Shown: positions 1 through 7,914 of the stretch, in pieces
Layout: each line of letters opens with the position of its first letter
Numbering within the stretch: position 1 is the first letter of the stretch
DNA from: Pedobacter sp. L105
GTDB lineage: Bacteria; Bacteroidota; Bacteroidia; Sphingobacteriales; Sphingobacteriaceae
NCBI RefSeq assembly: GCF_009765875.1
Contig: NZ_LMUP01000009.1
Location: forward strand, 124,001 to 188,000
Reading direction: 5' to 3'
Length of the DNA: 64,000 bases
Position numbers and translations under genes: made by a program
The notes under the pieces: model-generated
What the model was told of the DNA's origin: nothing
The model's database searches: none
Seen by the model: only the letters and a program-made list of their open reading frames with translations

Positions 1-479
1 GGGCCGTAAAAATCTGTAGCCCTGGCGATGACGGCCTTAATGGTTCCGGCAGCCATTTCCTGCAATAACATCCGTGCAACTTCTGCGCGGACCTGTCCTT
101 TTCTGCTGCTGGGATAATAAGGAGTGTCTTCAGTAATCACTCCGTCTACCTTGCCATACATGTAAATGCCATCAAAAAAAACCAGTCTGGCATTGGTAGC
201 CTTACAGGCGTTTATGACGTTGCGCATGAGCACCGGCCAATCTTTTTTCCATATGTCGGCATTGTAAGTGAGACCAACCAGCAAATAAACCGCCTCCGAA
301 CCTGCTACGGCTTTCAATACCTGATCATAGTTCAACACATCTGCAACCATTGATTCTGCACCTTCAACCGGTCCCTGATTTCTGGATACCAGCCTGATGT
401 TTACCTGATTTGATTTTAATATCGGAACGAGTTCTTTAGCGATGGTTCCATTGGAACCTAAAATAGTATGTAATTTCAT
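1..479 (-). CDS. NAD(P)-binding epimerase/NmrA-like protein, partial (C-terminus outside window)
   Basis: The reading frame starts at the ATG read leftward from 479 and is still open at base 1, so only about 159 N-terminal residues are visible. The N-terminus MKLHTILGSNGTIAKELVP carries a Rossmann glycine motif (GSNGTIA), followed by a segment resembling the atypical SDR fold (EAVYLLVGLTYNADIW, then FDGIYMYG). That pattern fits NAD-dependent epimerase or NmrA-type NAD(P)H-binding proteins, usually cytosolic. It lies divergent from an AraC regulator with 116 bases between the two starts, a frequent arrangement for a regulator and its target. The substrate cannot be told from the fragment. Confidence 0.75.
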   Translation of the reverse strand, partial: MKLHTILGSNGTIAKELVPILKSNQVNIRLVSRNQGPVEGAESMVADVLNYDQVLKAVAGSEAVYLLVGLTYNADIWKKDWPVLMRNVINACKATNARLVFFDGIYMYGKVDGVITEDTPYYPSSRKGQVRAEVARMLLQEMAAGTIKAVIARATDFYG

Positions 480-595
480 ATCTTTATCTTTTAATTTGTT
501 CATCAAAATTACCTGGCTTCAGGTTTTTAAAATTGTAAGAAAACGAAGGACGTGAATGCCTGGAACAGGGCATTTATAAATGCATTGTAAATCCT

Positions 596-1456
596 ATGGA
601 ACAAGACGATCAAAATGGAAGGTTATATCCTGTAGAGTACGCTTTGAAAGAGGTGATCAACAGTTATTATCATGCCTATCATACAGAAGGGGAGCCCGTT
701 GTAAGACACTTTTCGCCTAACCTGGAAATTACGATGATCTTTAACTTTGGCACCGCTGTTCGTGGATCTTTTGGCAGTACTGCTCCCAAGGATGAAATTA
801 AACAAGGGATTTTTGTAATTGGCCCTTTAAGGAAAATGCTAAATTTTGAACTCCGTCCGGGAGCCGATGCCATCAGTATTAACTTTAAGCTGAACGGTTT
901 TTACCGGTTATTTAAGATACCATTAAATGAACTGGATGGGGAATCGATCTACAATGCAGAAAGGCTGACCGATCAGTATAACTTTGCAGCGCTTTGGAAA
1001 GAGTTATCCGGCATGAGTAACATTGAAGCAAGGTTGCTGATGATCAGCAATTATGTCAAAACCTTTATGGATGAAAATGACGATGCTGTACAACCCTTGC
1101 TGAGCGGAGAACATTACTTTTATAATCCGGTGATCCAGCCAGTAAAGGCCATTGCTGCTGATGCACAATTAACGGAAAGGACCATTCAGCTGCGCTTTCA
1201 GAAATACACAGGATATTCCCCAAAAGAATTACTAAGGTTTTTACGCTTTAAAACGGTCATAGACAAGTTAATGACTGAACAGGACAGAGAGGTTAATCTA
1301 TTTGAAATTGTATTGGATTTTGGCTATCACGACCAAAGTCACCTGATCAAAGATTTTCAGCATTTTTTAGGTACCACACCGCAATACTTTATCAAGAGGT
1401 TAAACGACAAAGAATTTTGTGTGGCGGGGCGGGGTTTGAAAAGCCAGGGCCAGTAA
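596..1456 (+). CDS. AraC family transcriptional regulator
   Basis: A 286-residue protein. The C-terminal 95 residues (about 185-280) form the double helix-turn-helix of AraC proteins: the first in LTERTIQLRFQKYTGYSPKE, the second in LFEIVLDFGYHDQSHLIKDF followed by the family signature FLGTTPQYF. The N-terminal 170 residues show the beta-rich pattern of the sensory domain common in Bacteroidota AraC proteins of this size (HFSPNLEITMIFNFG), with no obvious ligand motif. It is divergent from the NAD(P)-binding gene at 479 and is its likely regulator (inference). Its stop codon abuts that of the convergent MarR gene with no spacer. Confidence 0.9.
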   Translation: MEQDDQNGRLYPVEYALKEVINSYYHAYHTEGEPVVRHFSPNLEITMIFNFGTAVRGSFGSTAPKDEIKQGIFVIGPLRKMLNFELRPGADAISINFKLNGFYRLFKIPLNELDGESIYNAERLTDQYNFAALWKELSGMSNIEARLLMISNYVKTFMDENDDAVQPLLSGEHYFYNPVIQPVKAIAADAQLTERTIQLRFQKYTGYSPKELLRFLRFKTVIDKLMTEQDREVNLFEIVLDFGYHDQSHLIKDFQHFLGTTPQYFIKRLNDKEFCVAGRGLKSQGQ

Positions 1457-1891
1457 TTATACGCTGAGATGTCCAATCAGCTTGTAGAGCAGGCCATGTA
1501 ACTGTTCTGCTTCTTCTAAGGTAACGCCGAGGTTATTTTTTAGCAAATCCTGAATTTTTGGGGCTTCTAATTTGAGCAGGTTGCCTTTTTTTGTTAACGA
1601 AATAATGATACTGCGTTCATCTTCCTGGGAGCGGGTGCGGTTGATCAGCCCTGTATCTTCCATGCGTTTTAGAAGAGGAGTTAGGGTATTGGATTGTAAA
1701 TAAAGTTTTTCTGAAATTACCTTCAGGCTTACCGTATCAGTTTCCCACAGGATAAGTAATACTAGGTACTGTGGATAGGTTAGACCAAATTCATCTAAAA
1801 GAGGCTGATAACATTTAGTGACCAGTCTTGAAGCTGCATAAAGAGGAAAACATAATTGGTTTTCCAGTTTCAGGAAATCATTTTCTTTCAT
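1457..1891 (-). CDS. MarR family regulator, OhrR-like
   Basis: A 144-residue winged-helix protein. The N-terminus NQLCFPLYAASR places a cysteine at position 14, matching the peroxide-sensing cysteine of OhrR. The recognition helix region SEKLYLQSNTLTPLLKRME and the wing QEDERSIIISLTKKG are typical of MarR/OhrR. OhrR represses ohr and releases DNA when this cysteine is oxidised by organic hydroperoxides (family knowledge). The ohr gene lies upstream on the same strand, 220 bases away, which supports the call. It is convergent with the AraC gene at 596-1456 and the two coding regions touch. Confidence 0.88.
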   Translation of the reverse strand: MKENDFLKLENQLCFPLYAASRLVTKCYQPLLDEFGLTYPQYLVLLILWETDTVSLKVISEKLYLQSNTLTPLLKRMEDTGLINRTRSQEDERSIIISLTKKGNLLKLEAPKIQDLLKNNLGVTLEEAEQLHGLLYKLIGHLSV

Positions 1892-1988
1892 AGGAATGTA
1901 TGTCTTTAGCAGTGATGAGCTCGTATCAATTTGTTTAACGGCCTTAAAAGCCGTAGGCCGCGGGTTTATTAAATTATCTTTATAAGAT

Positions 1989-2036
1989 CAAACCTGAATA
2001 AGATCATCTGTGATGATAACATCTTATTCAGGTTTG
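1989..2036. promoter_or_regulatory. Perfect 16-bp inverted repeat between ohr and ohrR-like gene
   Basis: CAAACCTGAATAAGAT at 1989-2004 is repeated inverted without mismatch at 2021-2036, with a 16-base spacer. It lies 76 bases past the ohr stop and about 100 bases before the regulator start, read on the minus strand. There is no clear run of T after either arm, so it could be a terminator or attenuator for ohr, or a binding site for the regulator. The symmetry is certain; the role is inferred. Confidence 0.55.
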
Positions 2037-2111
2037 GACGATTTAAAACTCAGCATATTTATGACTATTTTCTGGTACCTGGGTAACTGAACACAGCCTT
2101 GGTCTGTTGTA

Positions 2112-2528
2112 TTAAATGACAGATAACTGCACGTCTATATTTCCGCGTGTAGCATTAGAATAAGGACATACCTGATGTGCTTTTTCTACCAGTTTATGCG
2201 CCAGTTCTTTTTCTATACCAGGTATTTGTACGGCTAAAGCAACCTCTAAACCAAATCCTCCGGCATCATTGGAATGCAAACCAACAGTTGCTTTTACAAC
2301 AGAAGGTGCTTCCGGAGTAACTTTTTCCTGTTTCATCACCAAATTAAGGGCACTGTCAAAACATGCTGCATAACCTGCGGCAAATAATTGTTCCGGATTT
2401 GTATATCCTTCTACGCCGCCTAATTCTTTGGGCATTCTTACCTCTAATTCCAGAACACCATCTTCACTTTTGATTTGTCCATTTCTGCCACCGGTAACGT
2501 CTACAGTGGTTTGATACATTGTTTTCAT
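2112..2528 (-). CDS. ohr: Organic hydroperoxide resistance protein (Ohr/OsmC family)
   Basis: Ohr is a cytosolic thiol peroxidase that reduces organic hydroperoxides with two reactive cysteines. Both are visible: one in AAGYAACFDSAL (residue 56 from the start used here) and one in HQVCPYSNATRGN (residue 121). The glycine-rich start VTGGRNGQ and the PEQLFAAGY block are diagnostic of Ohr rather than OsmC. The frame extends to 2555, but starting at MKTMYQTTV (2528) gives 138 residues, the usual Ohr length. The OhrR-like gene follows downstream on the same strand. Confidence 0.93.
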   Translation of the reverse strand: MKTMYQTTVDVTGGRNGQIKSEDGVLELEVRMPKELGGVEGYTNPEQLFAAGYAACFDSALNLVMKQEKVTPEAPSVVKATVGLHSNDAGGFGLEVALAVQIPGIEKELAHKLVEKAHQVCPYSNATRGNIDVQLSVI

Positions 2529-2838
2529 ATGATATAATTGTTGTTTAATGGTCATGAAGCTATCATCAGCTAATTTCTGTTTGTAAGCGGTGAACTGATG
2601 ATGGTTTCATATAATTCCTTTTAGTTAGCTATGTCTGGCGCGATTGTGTCGTGCACGATGTAAATGTATGGAATATAATGTAATTCAATAGTAATATATT
2701 TTGCGAAGTTGAAATCAGTGAAAACAGAATTCTTTAAGGTCTTTGGTGATTGATATCCGGCAATATCAACCACAAAAAAATGCTGTGCATATAGCTGATC
2801 ACAACTATAAGGCAAAGCCTTTTTTAAAAGCTTGTGTA

Positions 2839-3627
2839 TTATTTTTTAACCGGACTATGGGTGGCGGCGCTGATAATCAGGTTGGCCACTTCCAGTGGGT
2901 GTGATTCATAAACAGAGTGACTGGCACCTGGAATTTCTACTACGGTGCTGGTTGCACGTTTGGCATACAGACGTTCCAAATCTGGATTGATAATACGGTC
3001 TGATTTAGCTACCATGTACCAGCTTGGTCTTGATCTCCATGCCGGATTTTTAATAATGGCATGAAATACGGCATCAGCTGCCGGCATTTGCGCATTGGCT
3101 TCAAATTCAGCTACCCCTTTAGGAAGGTCTGCAGCGAAATCTGCATAAAAACTTTGCGGTGCTATATAATCAAATCCGTCGGCTCCTTTTTGTAAGGATT
3201 TGTAGGCCGATGGGTACAATTTCCCATTCCCGCCTTCACTCTCTCCATCATCAGGAGCATGGGCAGCAATGTAAACCAGGCCTGCTACGTGAGCATCATT
3301 TCCGGCAACCGTTATAATGGCACCGCCATAACTATGGCCGACTAAAATACAGGGGCCGTTCTGCATAGCTAATACCCTTTTTACCGCGGCTACATCACCA
3401 TCAAACGAAGTTAAAGCTTGTTGTGTGATAGTGACATGGTAACCTTTTTTTACCAGTATGTCATATACGGGTTTCCAGCCTGAGCCGTCTACAAATGCGC
3501 CGTGTACCAGTACGATATTTTTGATTCCTGCTGGTGCCTGTGCTGCGGCATTTTGACTAATGTAAATAGAGCAGAAAAGAAGGGTACAAAACAGGAATAT
3601 CCTGTTTTTAAAAATTGAATTGTTCAT
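2839..3627 (-). CDS. Secreted alpha/beta hydrolase
   Basis: A 262-residue protein with an N-terminal signal peptide (hydrophobic FLFCTLLFCSIYI, probable cleavage after NAAAQ near residue 30). The mature part begins with the oxyanion segment VLVHGAFVDGSGW, followed by the nucleophile elbow GHSYGG (Ser99) and a C-terminal catalytic His in GASHSVYESHP. This is the AB-hydrolase-6 type seen in salicylate-esterase-like proteins. The substrate is unknown. It lies alone between ohr and the PepSY gene with intergenic gaps over 130 bases, so it is probably monocistronic. Confidence 0.88.
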   Translation of the reverse strand: MNNSIFKNRIFLFCTLLFCSIYISQNAAAQAPAGIKNIVLVHGAFVDGSGWKPVYDILVKKGYHVTITQQALTSFDGDVAAVKRVLAMQNGPCILVGHSYGGAIITVAGNDAHVAGLVYIAAHAPDDGESEGGNGKLYPSAYKSLQKGADGFDYIAPQSFYADFAADLPKGVAEFEANAQMPAADAVFHAIIKNPAWRSRPSWYMVAKSDRIINPDLERLYAKRATSTVVEIPGASHSVYESHPLEVANLIISAATHSPVKK

Positions 3628-3759
3628 GATAATATCATTTATGTGATCTGTTAAACAACAAATGTTTATCTATAAACGTCTGATGTTTGCTAATTGTTTT
3701 ACAGGTCCTGATAATAAATAATATTTATGAGAATCCGCAGTGGAACTGATGTAAACCGG

Positions 3760-4965
3760 CTAGCTGATCAATTGCTCTGAGTTTGTTTGTATTATCGCCG
3801 GGTTACCTGTTGATGCCAGTTTAACGAGCTTTTTATGCGTTATCTTTTTCCCTTTCTTTGGTTTCCCCTTTTTGCCTTTACCCAGCCAGATGATCAATCC
3901 TGTAATAGGTAATGATGCACAGATGAGGGTAGCTAAAAAAGCGATGATCTTCCCCGGAAGGCCTAATGCCTGACCTACGTGCAAATCATAATTCATCTCA
4001 TTCATCTTCATACCGGGACTTTTTTGCTCATGTGTAGTTATTTTGAGCTGTTTGCCTGTGTATTTATCAAACGTATATTGGTCGCTTTTATAATAATACA
4101 AACTAGTGGCATAAGCACCTACACCGATAGTTCCCGAAGCAGTTGCATCTTCCGAAATAAAAAACATTTCTGCTTTTGGGGAGCCTGCCAATGCTTTTGC
4201 AAAAGCCTGGTCGGCTACTTTTGTGTTATTTATTTTACCTCTCATCAATGAATCTGATTTGAGCACTATCTTTTCCTGAGGATAAGCTTTTCCCAGATTG
4301 GCAGTGGCATAAATCCCTTCGCGCACAAAGTTAAAAACCATGGATAAACCGGTTAAAGCAATAACAATTGCGACAGCAGTGGCATAAAAGCCCAATACAT
4401 TATGCAGATCGTAATTGATACGTCTCCAGCGGGCATTCCATTTTACGGTAAAGCTGCGCTTACGGTCGCTTTTACGCTTGGGCCACCAAAGGACTATACC
4501 AGTAATCATGATGGCAAGGAATATAATAACGGATATGCCTACCACCATGCTGCCAATTTTTGGAGGCAGCAGCAGGTATAAATGAATATATTCAACGATG
4601 ATGAAAAAGTTTTTTGTTGGGTTTTCTGTGTGGGTGATCTGACCGGTGTAAGGGTTCAGATAAACATATAACATTCCCTTCTTTTTGGGCAAATTGACCA
4701 ATACGCCGGCCGGCCTTTGCCTTCCATAATAATAAAGGTAGCTGGCGGTGGCTCCGGTATTATTCTTAAGGGCATTAGCCTTTAAAGTCGAGGGCGGCAA
4801 ATATGGACGATGCTGATCTTCTACATGGCGGTAGCTATAAAATACATCCTGGATCTCGTCCTGAAAACAAAAGATACAACCGGTAATACATACGATAAAT
4901 ACCACTATTCCGGAGATTAATCCAAGCCAGCGATGTATAAATAATAGCACTTTTTTAAAGGTCAT
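3760..4965 (-). CDS. PepSY-associated transmembrane protein
   Basis: A 401-residue inner-membrane protein with the layout of PepSY-TM (PiuB-like) proteins: a first membrane helix after the conserved FIHRWLGLISG start (residues 10-32), a periplasmic PepSY-type segment, helices near 135-160 and 190-215, a second extracytoplasmic segment, and a last helix near 340-360 followed by a lysine-rich tail. The HRWLG motif and LHNVLGFYA are typical. Family members often accompany siderophore receptors and are iron-regulated, perhaps as ferric-chelate reductases (family knowledge). No receptor is adjacent here, so that role is not supported by context. Confidence 0.85.
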   Translation of the reverse strand: MTFKKVLLFIHRWLGLISGIVVFIVCITGCIFCFQDEIQDVFYSYRHVEDQHRPYLPPSTLKANALKNNTGATASYLYYYGRQRPAGVLVNLPKKKGMLYVYLNPYTGQITHTENPTKNFFIIVEYIHLYLLLPPKIGSMVVGISVIIFLAIMITGIVLWWPKRKSDRKRSFTVKWNARWRRINYDLHNVLGFYATAVAIVIALTGLSMVFNFVREGIYATANLGKAYPQEKIVLKSDSLMRGKINNTKVADQAFAKALAGSPKAEMFFISEDATASGTIGVGAYATSLYYYKSDQYTFDKYTGKQLKITTHEQKSPGMKMNEMNYDLHVGQALGLPGKIIAFLATLICASLPITGLIIWLGKGKKGKPKKGKKITHKKLVKLASTGNPAIIQTNSEQLIS

Positions 4966-5071
4966 ATGTATGCTTTCTTTAGGGTTTGTTATTTAGATTG
5001 AGTTTAGATAGGATGCGAAAATAGTAAATTAAGTTAAATGATGCAATATTATTTATAATCAATATAAACAG

Positions 5072-5102
5072 CAAAGGGTATCCTGATTTGGGATACCCTT
5101 TG
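5072..5102 (-). terminator. Hairpin terminator candidate after the chloroperoxidase-like gene
   Basis: A 12-bp perfect stem (CAAAGGGTATCC at 5072-5083, its complement at 5091-5102) with a 7-base loop lies 24 bases past the stop of the gene at 5127. The sequence after it on the minus strand is T-rich but broken, so efficiency is uncertain. Confidence 0.6.
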
Positions 5103-5126
5103 TTATAGTGAGAAATTTCCTCTTGT

Positions 5127-5945
5127 TTATGACTGGATAAAGGCTAAGATATCCGCATTAATAGTTGCGGCTTCGGTAGCTGGCATCCCATGAGGAAATC
5201 CAGGATAAGAAATCAGTTTTCCGTTTTTAAGTAGTTTTACAGCTTTAGCGCCAGAAATTGGAAAGGGTACAATCTGATCATCTTCACCATGTAAAACCAA
5301 TACCGGGAAATCTACACTCTGCAGGTCTTCAGTAAAATCAGTTTCTGAAAAAGCTTTTATACCATCATAATGTGCTTTAATTCCGCCCATCATTCCCTGG
5401 CGCCACCAGTTGTCGCGAATACCCTGCGATATTTTAGCCCCCTCACGGTTATATCCATAAAATGGCATGGTAAAATCCTCAAAGTACTGAGCCCTGTTGG
5501 TTGCTGTGTTTAAACGTATCTCATCAAATACGGACATGGGCACACCTTCAGGATTACTATCGCTTTGCACCATGATAGGGGTAACTGCACTCACCAGCAC
5601 TGCTTTGGCTACACGATCTTTACCATACTTTGCTGCATAGTGGATCACTTCACCGCCACCTGTAGAGTGACCGATGTGTATGGCATCTTTTAAATCAAGA
5701 AATTCGGTCAGTTCTGCTACATCTGCTGCGTAGGTATCCATATCATGACCAGTAGAACTCTGAGTTGATCTGCCATGGCCTCTGCGGTCGTGCGCAATCA
5801 CCCGATATCCTTTTTCAAGGAAAAACATCATCTGTGTATCCCAATCATCACCTGATAATGGCCATCCATGGTGAAATACTATAGGTTGTCCTGTTCCCCA
5901 ATCCTTGTAATAAATTTCAGTTCCGTCTTTTACTGTGATTTTCAT
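5127..5945 (-). CDS. Alpha/beta hydrolase, non-heme chloroperoxidase/arylesterase type
   Basis: From the start used here the protein is 272 residues; the frame extends to 5981, but MKITVKDGTEIYYKDWG matches the usual family N-terminus. Visible elements are the oxyanion HHGWPLSGDDW, the nucleophile elbow GHSTGGGE (Ser94 here), the acid in HGEDDQIVPF (Asp223) and the His in GFPHGMPATEA (His252). RRGHGRS is also characteristic. Enzymes of this family act as esterases and, with peroxide, as perhydrolases and cofactor-free haloperoxidases. The true substrate is unknown. No signal peptide is seen, so it is cytosolic. It stands alone with an AT-rich upstream region. Confidence 0.9.
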   Translation of the reverse strand: MKITVKDGTEIYYKDWGTGQPIVFHHGWPLSGDDWDTQMMFFLEKGYRVIAHDRRGHGRSTQSSTGHDMDTYAADVAELTEFLDLKDAIHIGHSTGGGEVIHYAAKYGKDRVAKAVLVSAVTPIMVQSDSNPEGVPMSVFDEIRLNTATNRAQYFEDFTMPFYGYNREGAKISQGIRDNWWRQGMMGGIKAHYDGIKAFSETDFTEDLQSVDFPVLVLHGEDDQIVPFPISGAKAVKLLKNGKLISYPGFPHGMPATEAATINADILAFIQS

Positions 5946-6169
5946 GTTGATTTTATTTATTGATAAATACGATTTCTTCATAAAGCCTGATCAATTTTTT
6001 ATTTTATTGTAGATCAGGTGTTTATGCTAACAATATGCTGCAATTTATGTATTGATGGTCAATGAAATAAATGTAATTATAATTTTTTAAGCTTAGGGTG
6101 TAATTTTTATTTGTTTAAAGCTTTTTAAATCTATTATTGAAGTTGAGCGTATGCCTGGAGGTAAGACGC

Positions 6170-6304
6170 TTATTTCGCGGCAACTCTCCAGATCGTACTG
6201 CTCACATTGTCGGCAACCAGCAATGAGCCATCTTTTAAAATAGCTACATTCTGCCAAGTTGTTTGAACTACGCCTGAAAGATGGAACGCAACTTGAACCT
6301 TCTG
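6170..6304 (-). pseudogene. Relic of a PQQ-dependent sugar (sorbosone-type) dehydrogenase, C-terminus only
   Basis: Reading leftward from the stop at 6304-6307, an open frame of 44 codons ends at a stop at 6170-6172. It translates to a segment containing TTWQNVAILKDGSLLVADN and then STIWRVAAK, the closing blade of L-sorbosone dehydrogenase-like beta-propellers (typical ending: DGSLLVSDD...IWRV). There is no start codon and no upstream coding capacity before the stem-loop behind susD, so this is a decayed tail rather than a gene. An overlapping longer frame (6093-6344) is rejected because its sequence is not protein-like. Confidence 0.6.
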
Positions 6305-6315
6305 TTAAAATCATA

Positions 6316-6363
6316 AATTGCACCTGCATGAACAAAGGGATCACTGTTCATGCAGGTGCAATT
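6316..6363 (-). terminator. Strong hairpin at the end of the susCD operon
   Basis: An 18-bp perfect inverted repeat (AATTGCACCTGCATGAAC at 6316-6333, complement at 6346-6363) with a 12-base loop begins 2 bases past the susD stop codon. On the minus strand it is followed by TATGATTTTAAC, a modest T tract. The position and strength point to termination or 3'-end protection of the susCD transcript. Confidence 0.75.
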
Positions 6364-6365
6364 AT

Positions 6366-7904
6366 TTAATAACCTGGATTTTGGGTAAGCAGGGTATTGA
6401 TCTGTAATTCCCTGGCCGGGATTGGGAAGATCAGTTTATTGGCATTTACATTAAAAGACGCTGGTATGAGCCATCCATATAATGCCTTTAACCTAACACC
6501 TTTAGCGTTTGATACATCAATTGCTTTTCCAATGCGTATCAAATCCGTCCAGCGGTGATTTTCGAAAGCCAGTTCATGTCTGGTTTCATTGGCTATGTCG
6601 TCCATAGTTGCTTCTGCAAGGGGTGCGAGACCTGCCCGCTGTCTAACCTGGTTCAGGTAGATCAGTGCCTGCCCGCTTTTACCTTCCTGCACTAAACATT
6701 CAGACAGTAACAATAAAGCACCTGAATAACGAAATATCGGCCAATCGTCAGGAGTATTGAACTCCACAGTGTATGGAGGGTGGAAATATTTTTTGACCAT
6801 ATAGATATTGGTTTGGCCGGCAACGGGAGTAAAATTTACCGGACTTTTAATGTCTATCGCCGTAAAATCCTCTACCCCGCTGATCTTTCCTTCAACAACG
6901 CCAATGGATGCCGACAATCGTTTATCACCCGTTTCGTAAGAATCTACCATTTCCTGAGTAGGAACGTCCCAGCCGCTAAAAATGTTCATGGTGCTGCCAT
7001 GATAGCCGGTGAGTACTTCAGAGTTTAATGTTTTTGGAATCATGATCCAGGCAAAATTACTCTGTTGGCCGCTTACCAAATCTGCCATATACTGGACTTC
7101 AAAGATAGATTCCGAGCTGTTTTTATTATTAGGATCAAACACACTCGCATAATCTGGCAGTAACGAGTAGTTCATCCTGGTAATGTCCATTAACTCTGTT
7201 TCGGCACCGGCATAATTTTTTGCAGCCTGAGACATGTAGGTATAGGCAAGCAGCATTTTTGCCGCTCCTTTTGAGGCTCTTCCTGATTGAGGAAAGCTGG
7301 TTACTACAGGAAGCTTAGGAATGGCAGACGTAAGGTCTTTCACAATTTGAGCATAAACTTCTTCTGATGTATTTCTTGGTTTAAATGCCTGCGCTGCCGC
7401 AGTAATTTCGTCTAATTGTAAAGGGACGCCACCATAATGCTGCACCAGGTCGAAATAGTAATATGCCCTTAAAAACAAAGCTTCTCCTGATATCGAATCT
7501 TTGGCAGAGGCTGCAAAATCTACACCTGCAATTCTGGTGAGAATGGTATTGGTCATCGCAATTCCGGAATAATCATTACCATAGCGGTTTCCTGGAGAAT
7601 TTTGCTGCGCACTCGAATTGGCGTCATCCAGAAATTCTGCCAGAGACTCTGTACTTGTTTCTAAACCCCTGTTGGCACCGTACCTGGTAAAGAATGCATT
7701 ATCTGAACGCATTTCATCCATATAAATGGCGGTATGAACTAGTGTACGGAGTGGCACATAGGCAGCAATTAAGGCCTGGTTAAACTGTCCCTTATCTTTA
7801 AAAAAAGAGGCGGAACTCAGAGAAGTATCGGGAGTGAGATTAAGGAAATCCTTTTTACAAGCCCAGAGGCTGGTAAGAAGCAGGAGAAATAAATATTTTT
7901 TCAT
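6366..7904 (-). CDS. SusD/RagB family nutrient-binding outer-membrane lipoprotein
   Basis: A 512-residue lipoprotein: the signal peptide ends at the lipobox LWAC with lipidated Cys16, then KKDFLNLTPDTSLS, the standard SusD beginning. TPR-rich helices follow (ALFLRAYYYFDLVQHYGGVPL is a hallmark), and the C-terminal signature NETRHELAFENHRWTDLIR is present. SusD proteins sit on the cell surface as a lid on the SusC channel and capture glycans. It lies 10 bases downstream of susC and ends at a strong hairpin, so the pair is one transcript. Confidence 0.95.
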   Translation of the reverse strand: MKKYLFLLLLTSLWACKKDFLNLTPDTSLSSASFFKDKGQFNQALIAAYVPLRTLVHTAIYMDEMRSDNAFFTRYGANRGLETSTESLAEFLDDANSSAQQNSPGNRYGNDYSGIAMTNTILTRIAGVDFAASAKDSISGEALFLRAYYYFDLVQHYGGVPLQLDEITAAAQAFKPRNTSEEVYAQIVKDLTSAIPKLPVVTSFPQSGRASKGAAKMLLAYTYMSQAAKNYAGAETELMDITRMNYSLLPDYASVFDPNNKNSSESIFEVQYMADLVSGQQSNFAWIMIPKTLNSEVLTGYHGSTMNIFSGWDVPTQEMVDSYETGDKRLSASIGVVEGKISGVEDFTAIDIKSPVNFTPVAGQTNIYMVKKYFHPPYTVEFNTPDDWPIFRYSGALLLLSECLVQEGKSGQALIYLNQVRQRAGLAPLAEATMDDIANETRHELAFENHRWTDLIRIGKAIDVSNAKGVRLKALYGWLIPASFNVNANKLIFPIPARELQINTLLTQNPGY

Positions 7905-7914
7905 GATAGTCGGG

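Noticed and set aside
2621..2815. 64-codon minus-strand frame upstream of ohr
   Set aside because: Composition is not protein-like, no family resemblance, and it lies in the promoter gap of ohr.
5986..6018. 7-bp dyad CCTGATC/GATCAGG upstream of the chloroperoxidase-like gene
   Set aside because: Arms are short with an 18-plus-base AT-rich spacer, within what chance allows.
6093..6344. 83-codon minus-strand frame near the dehydrogenase relic
   Set aside because: It reads the relic in the wrong frame; the real resemblance is in another frame (6170-6304).
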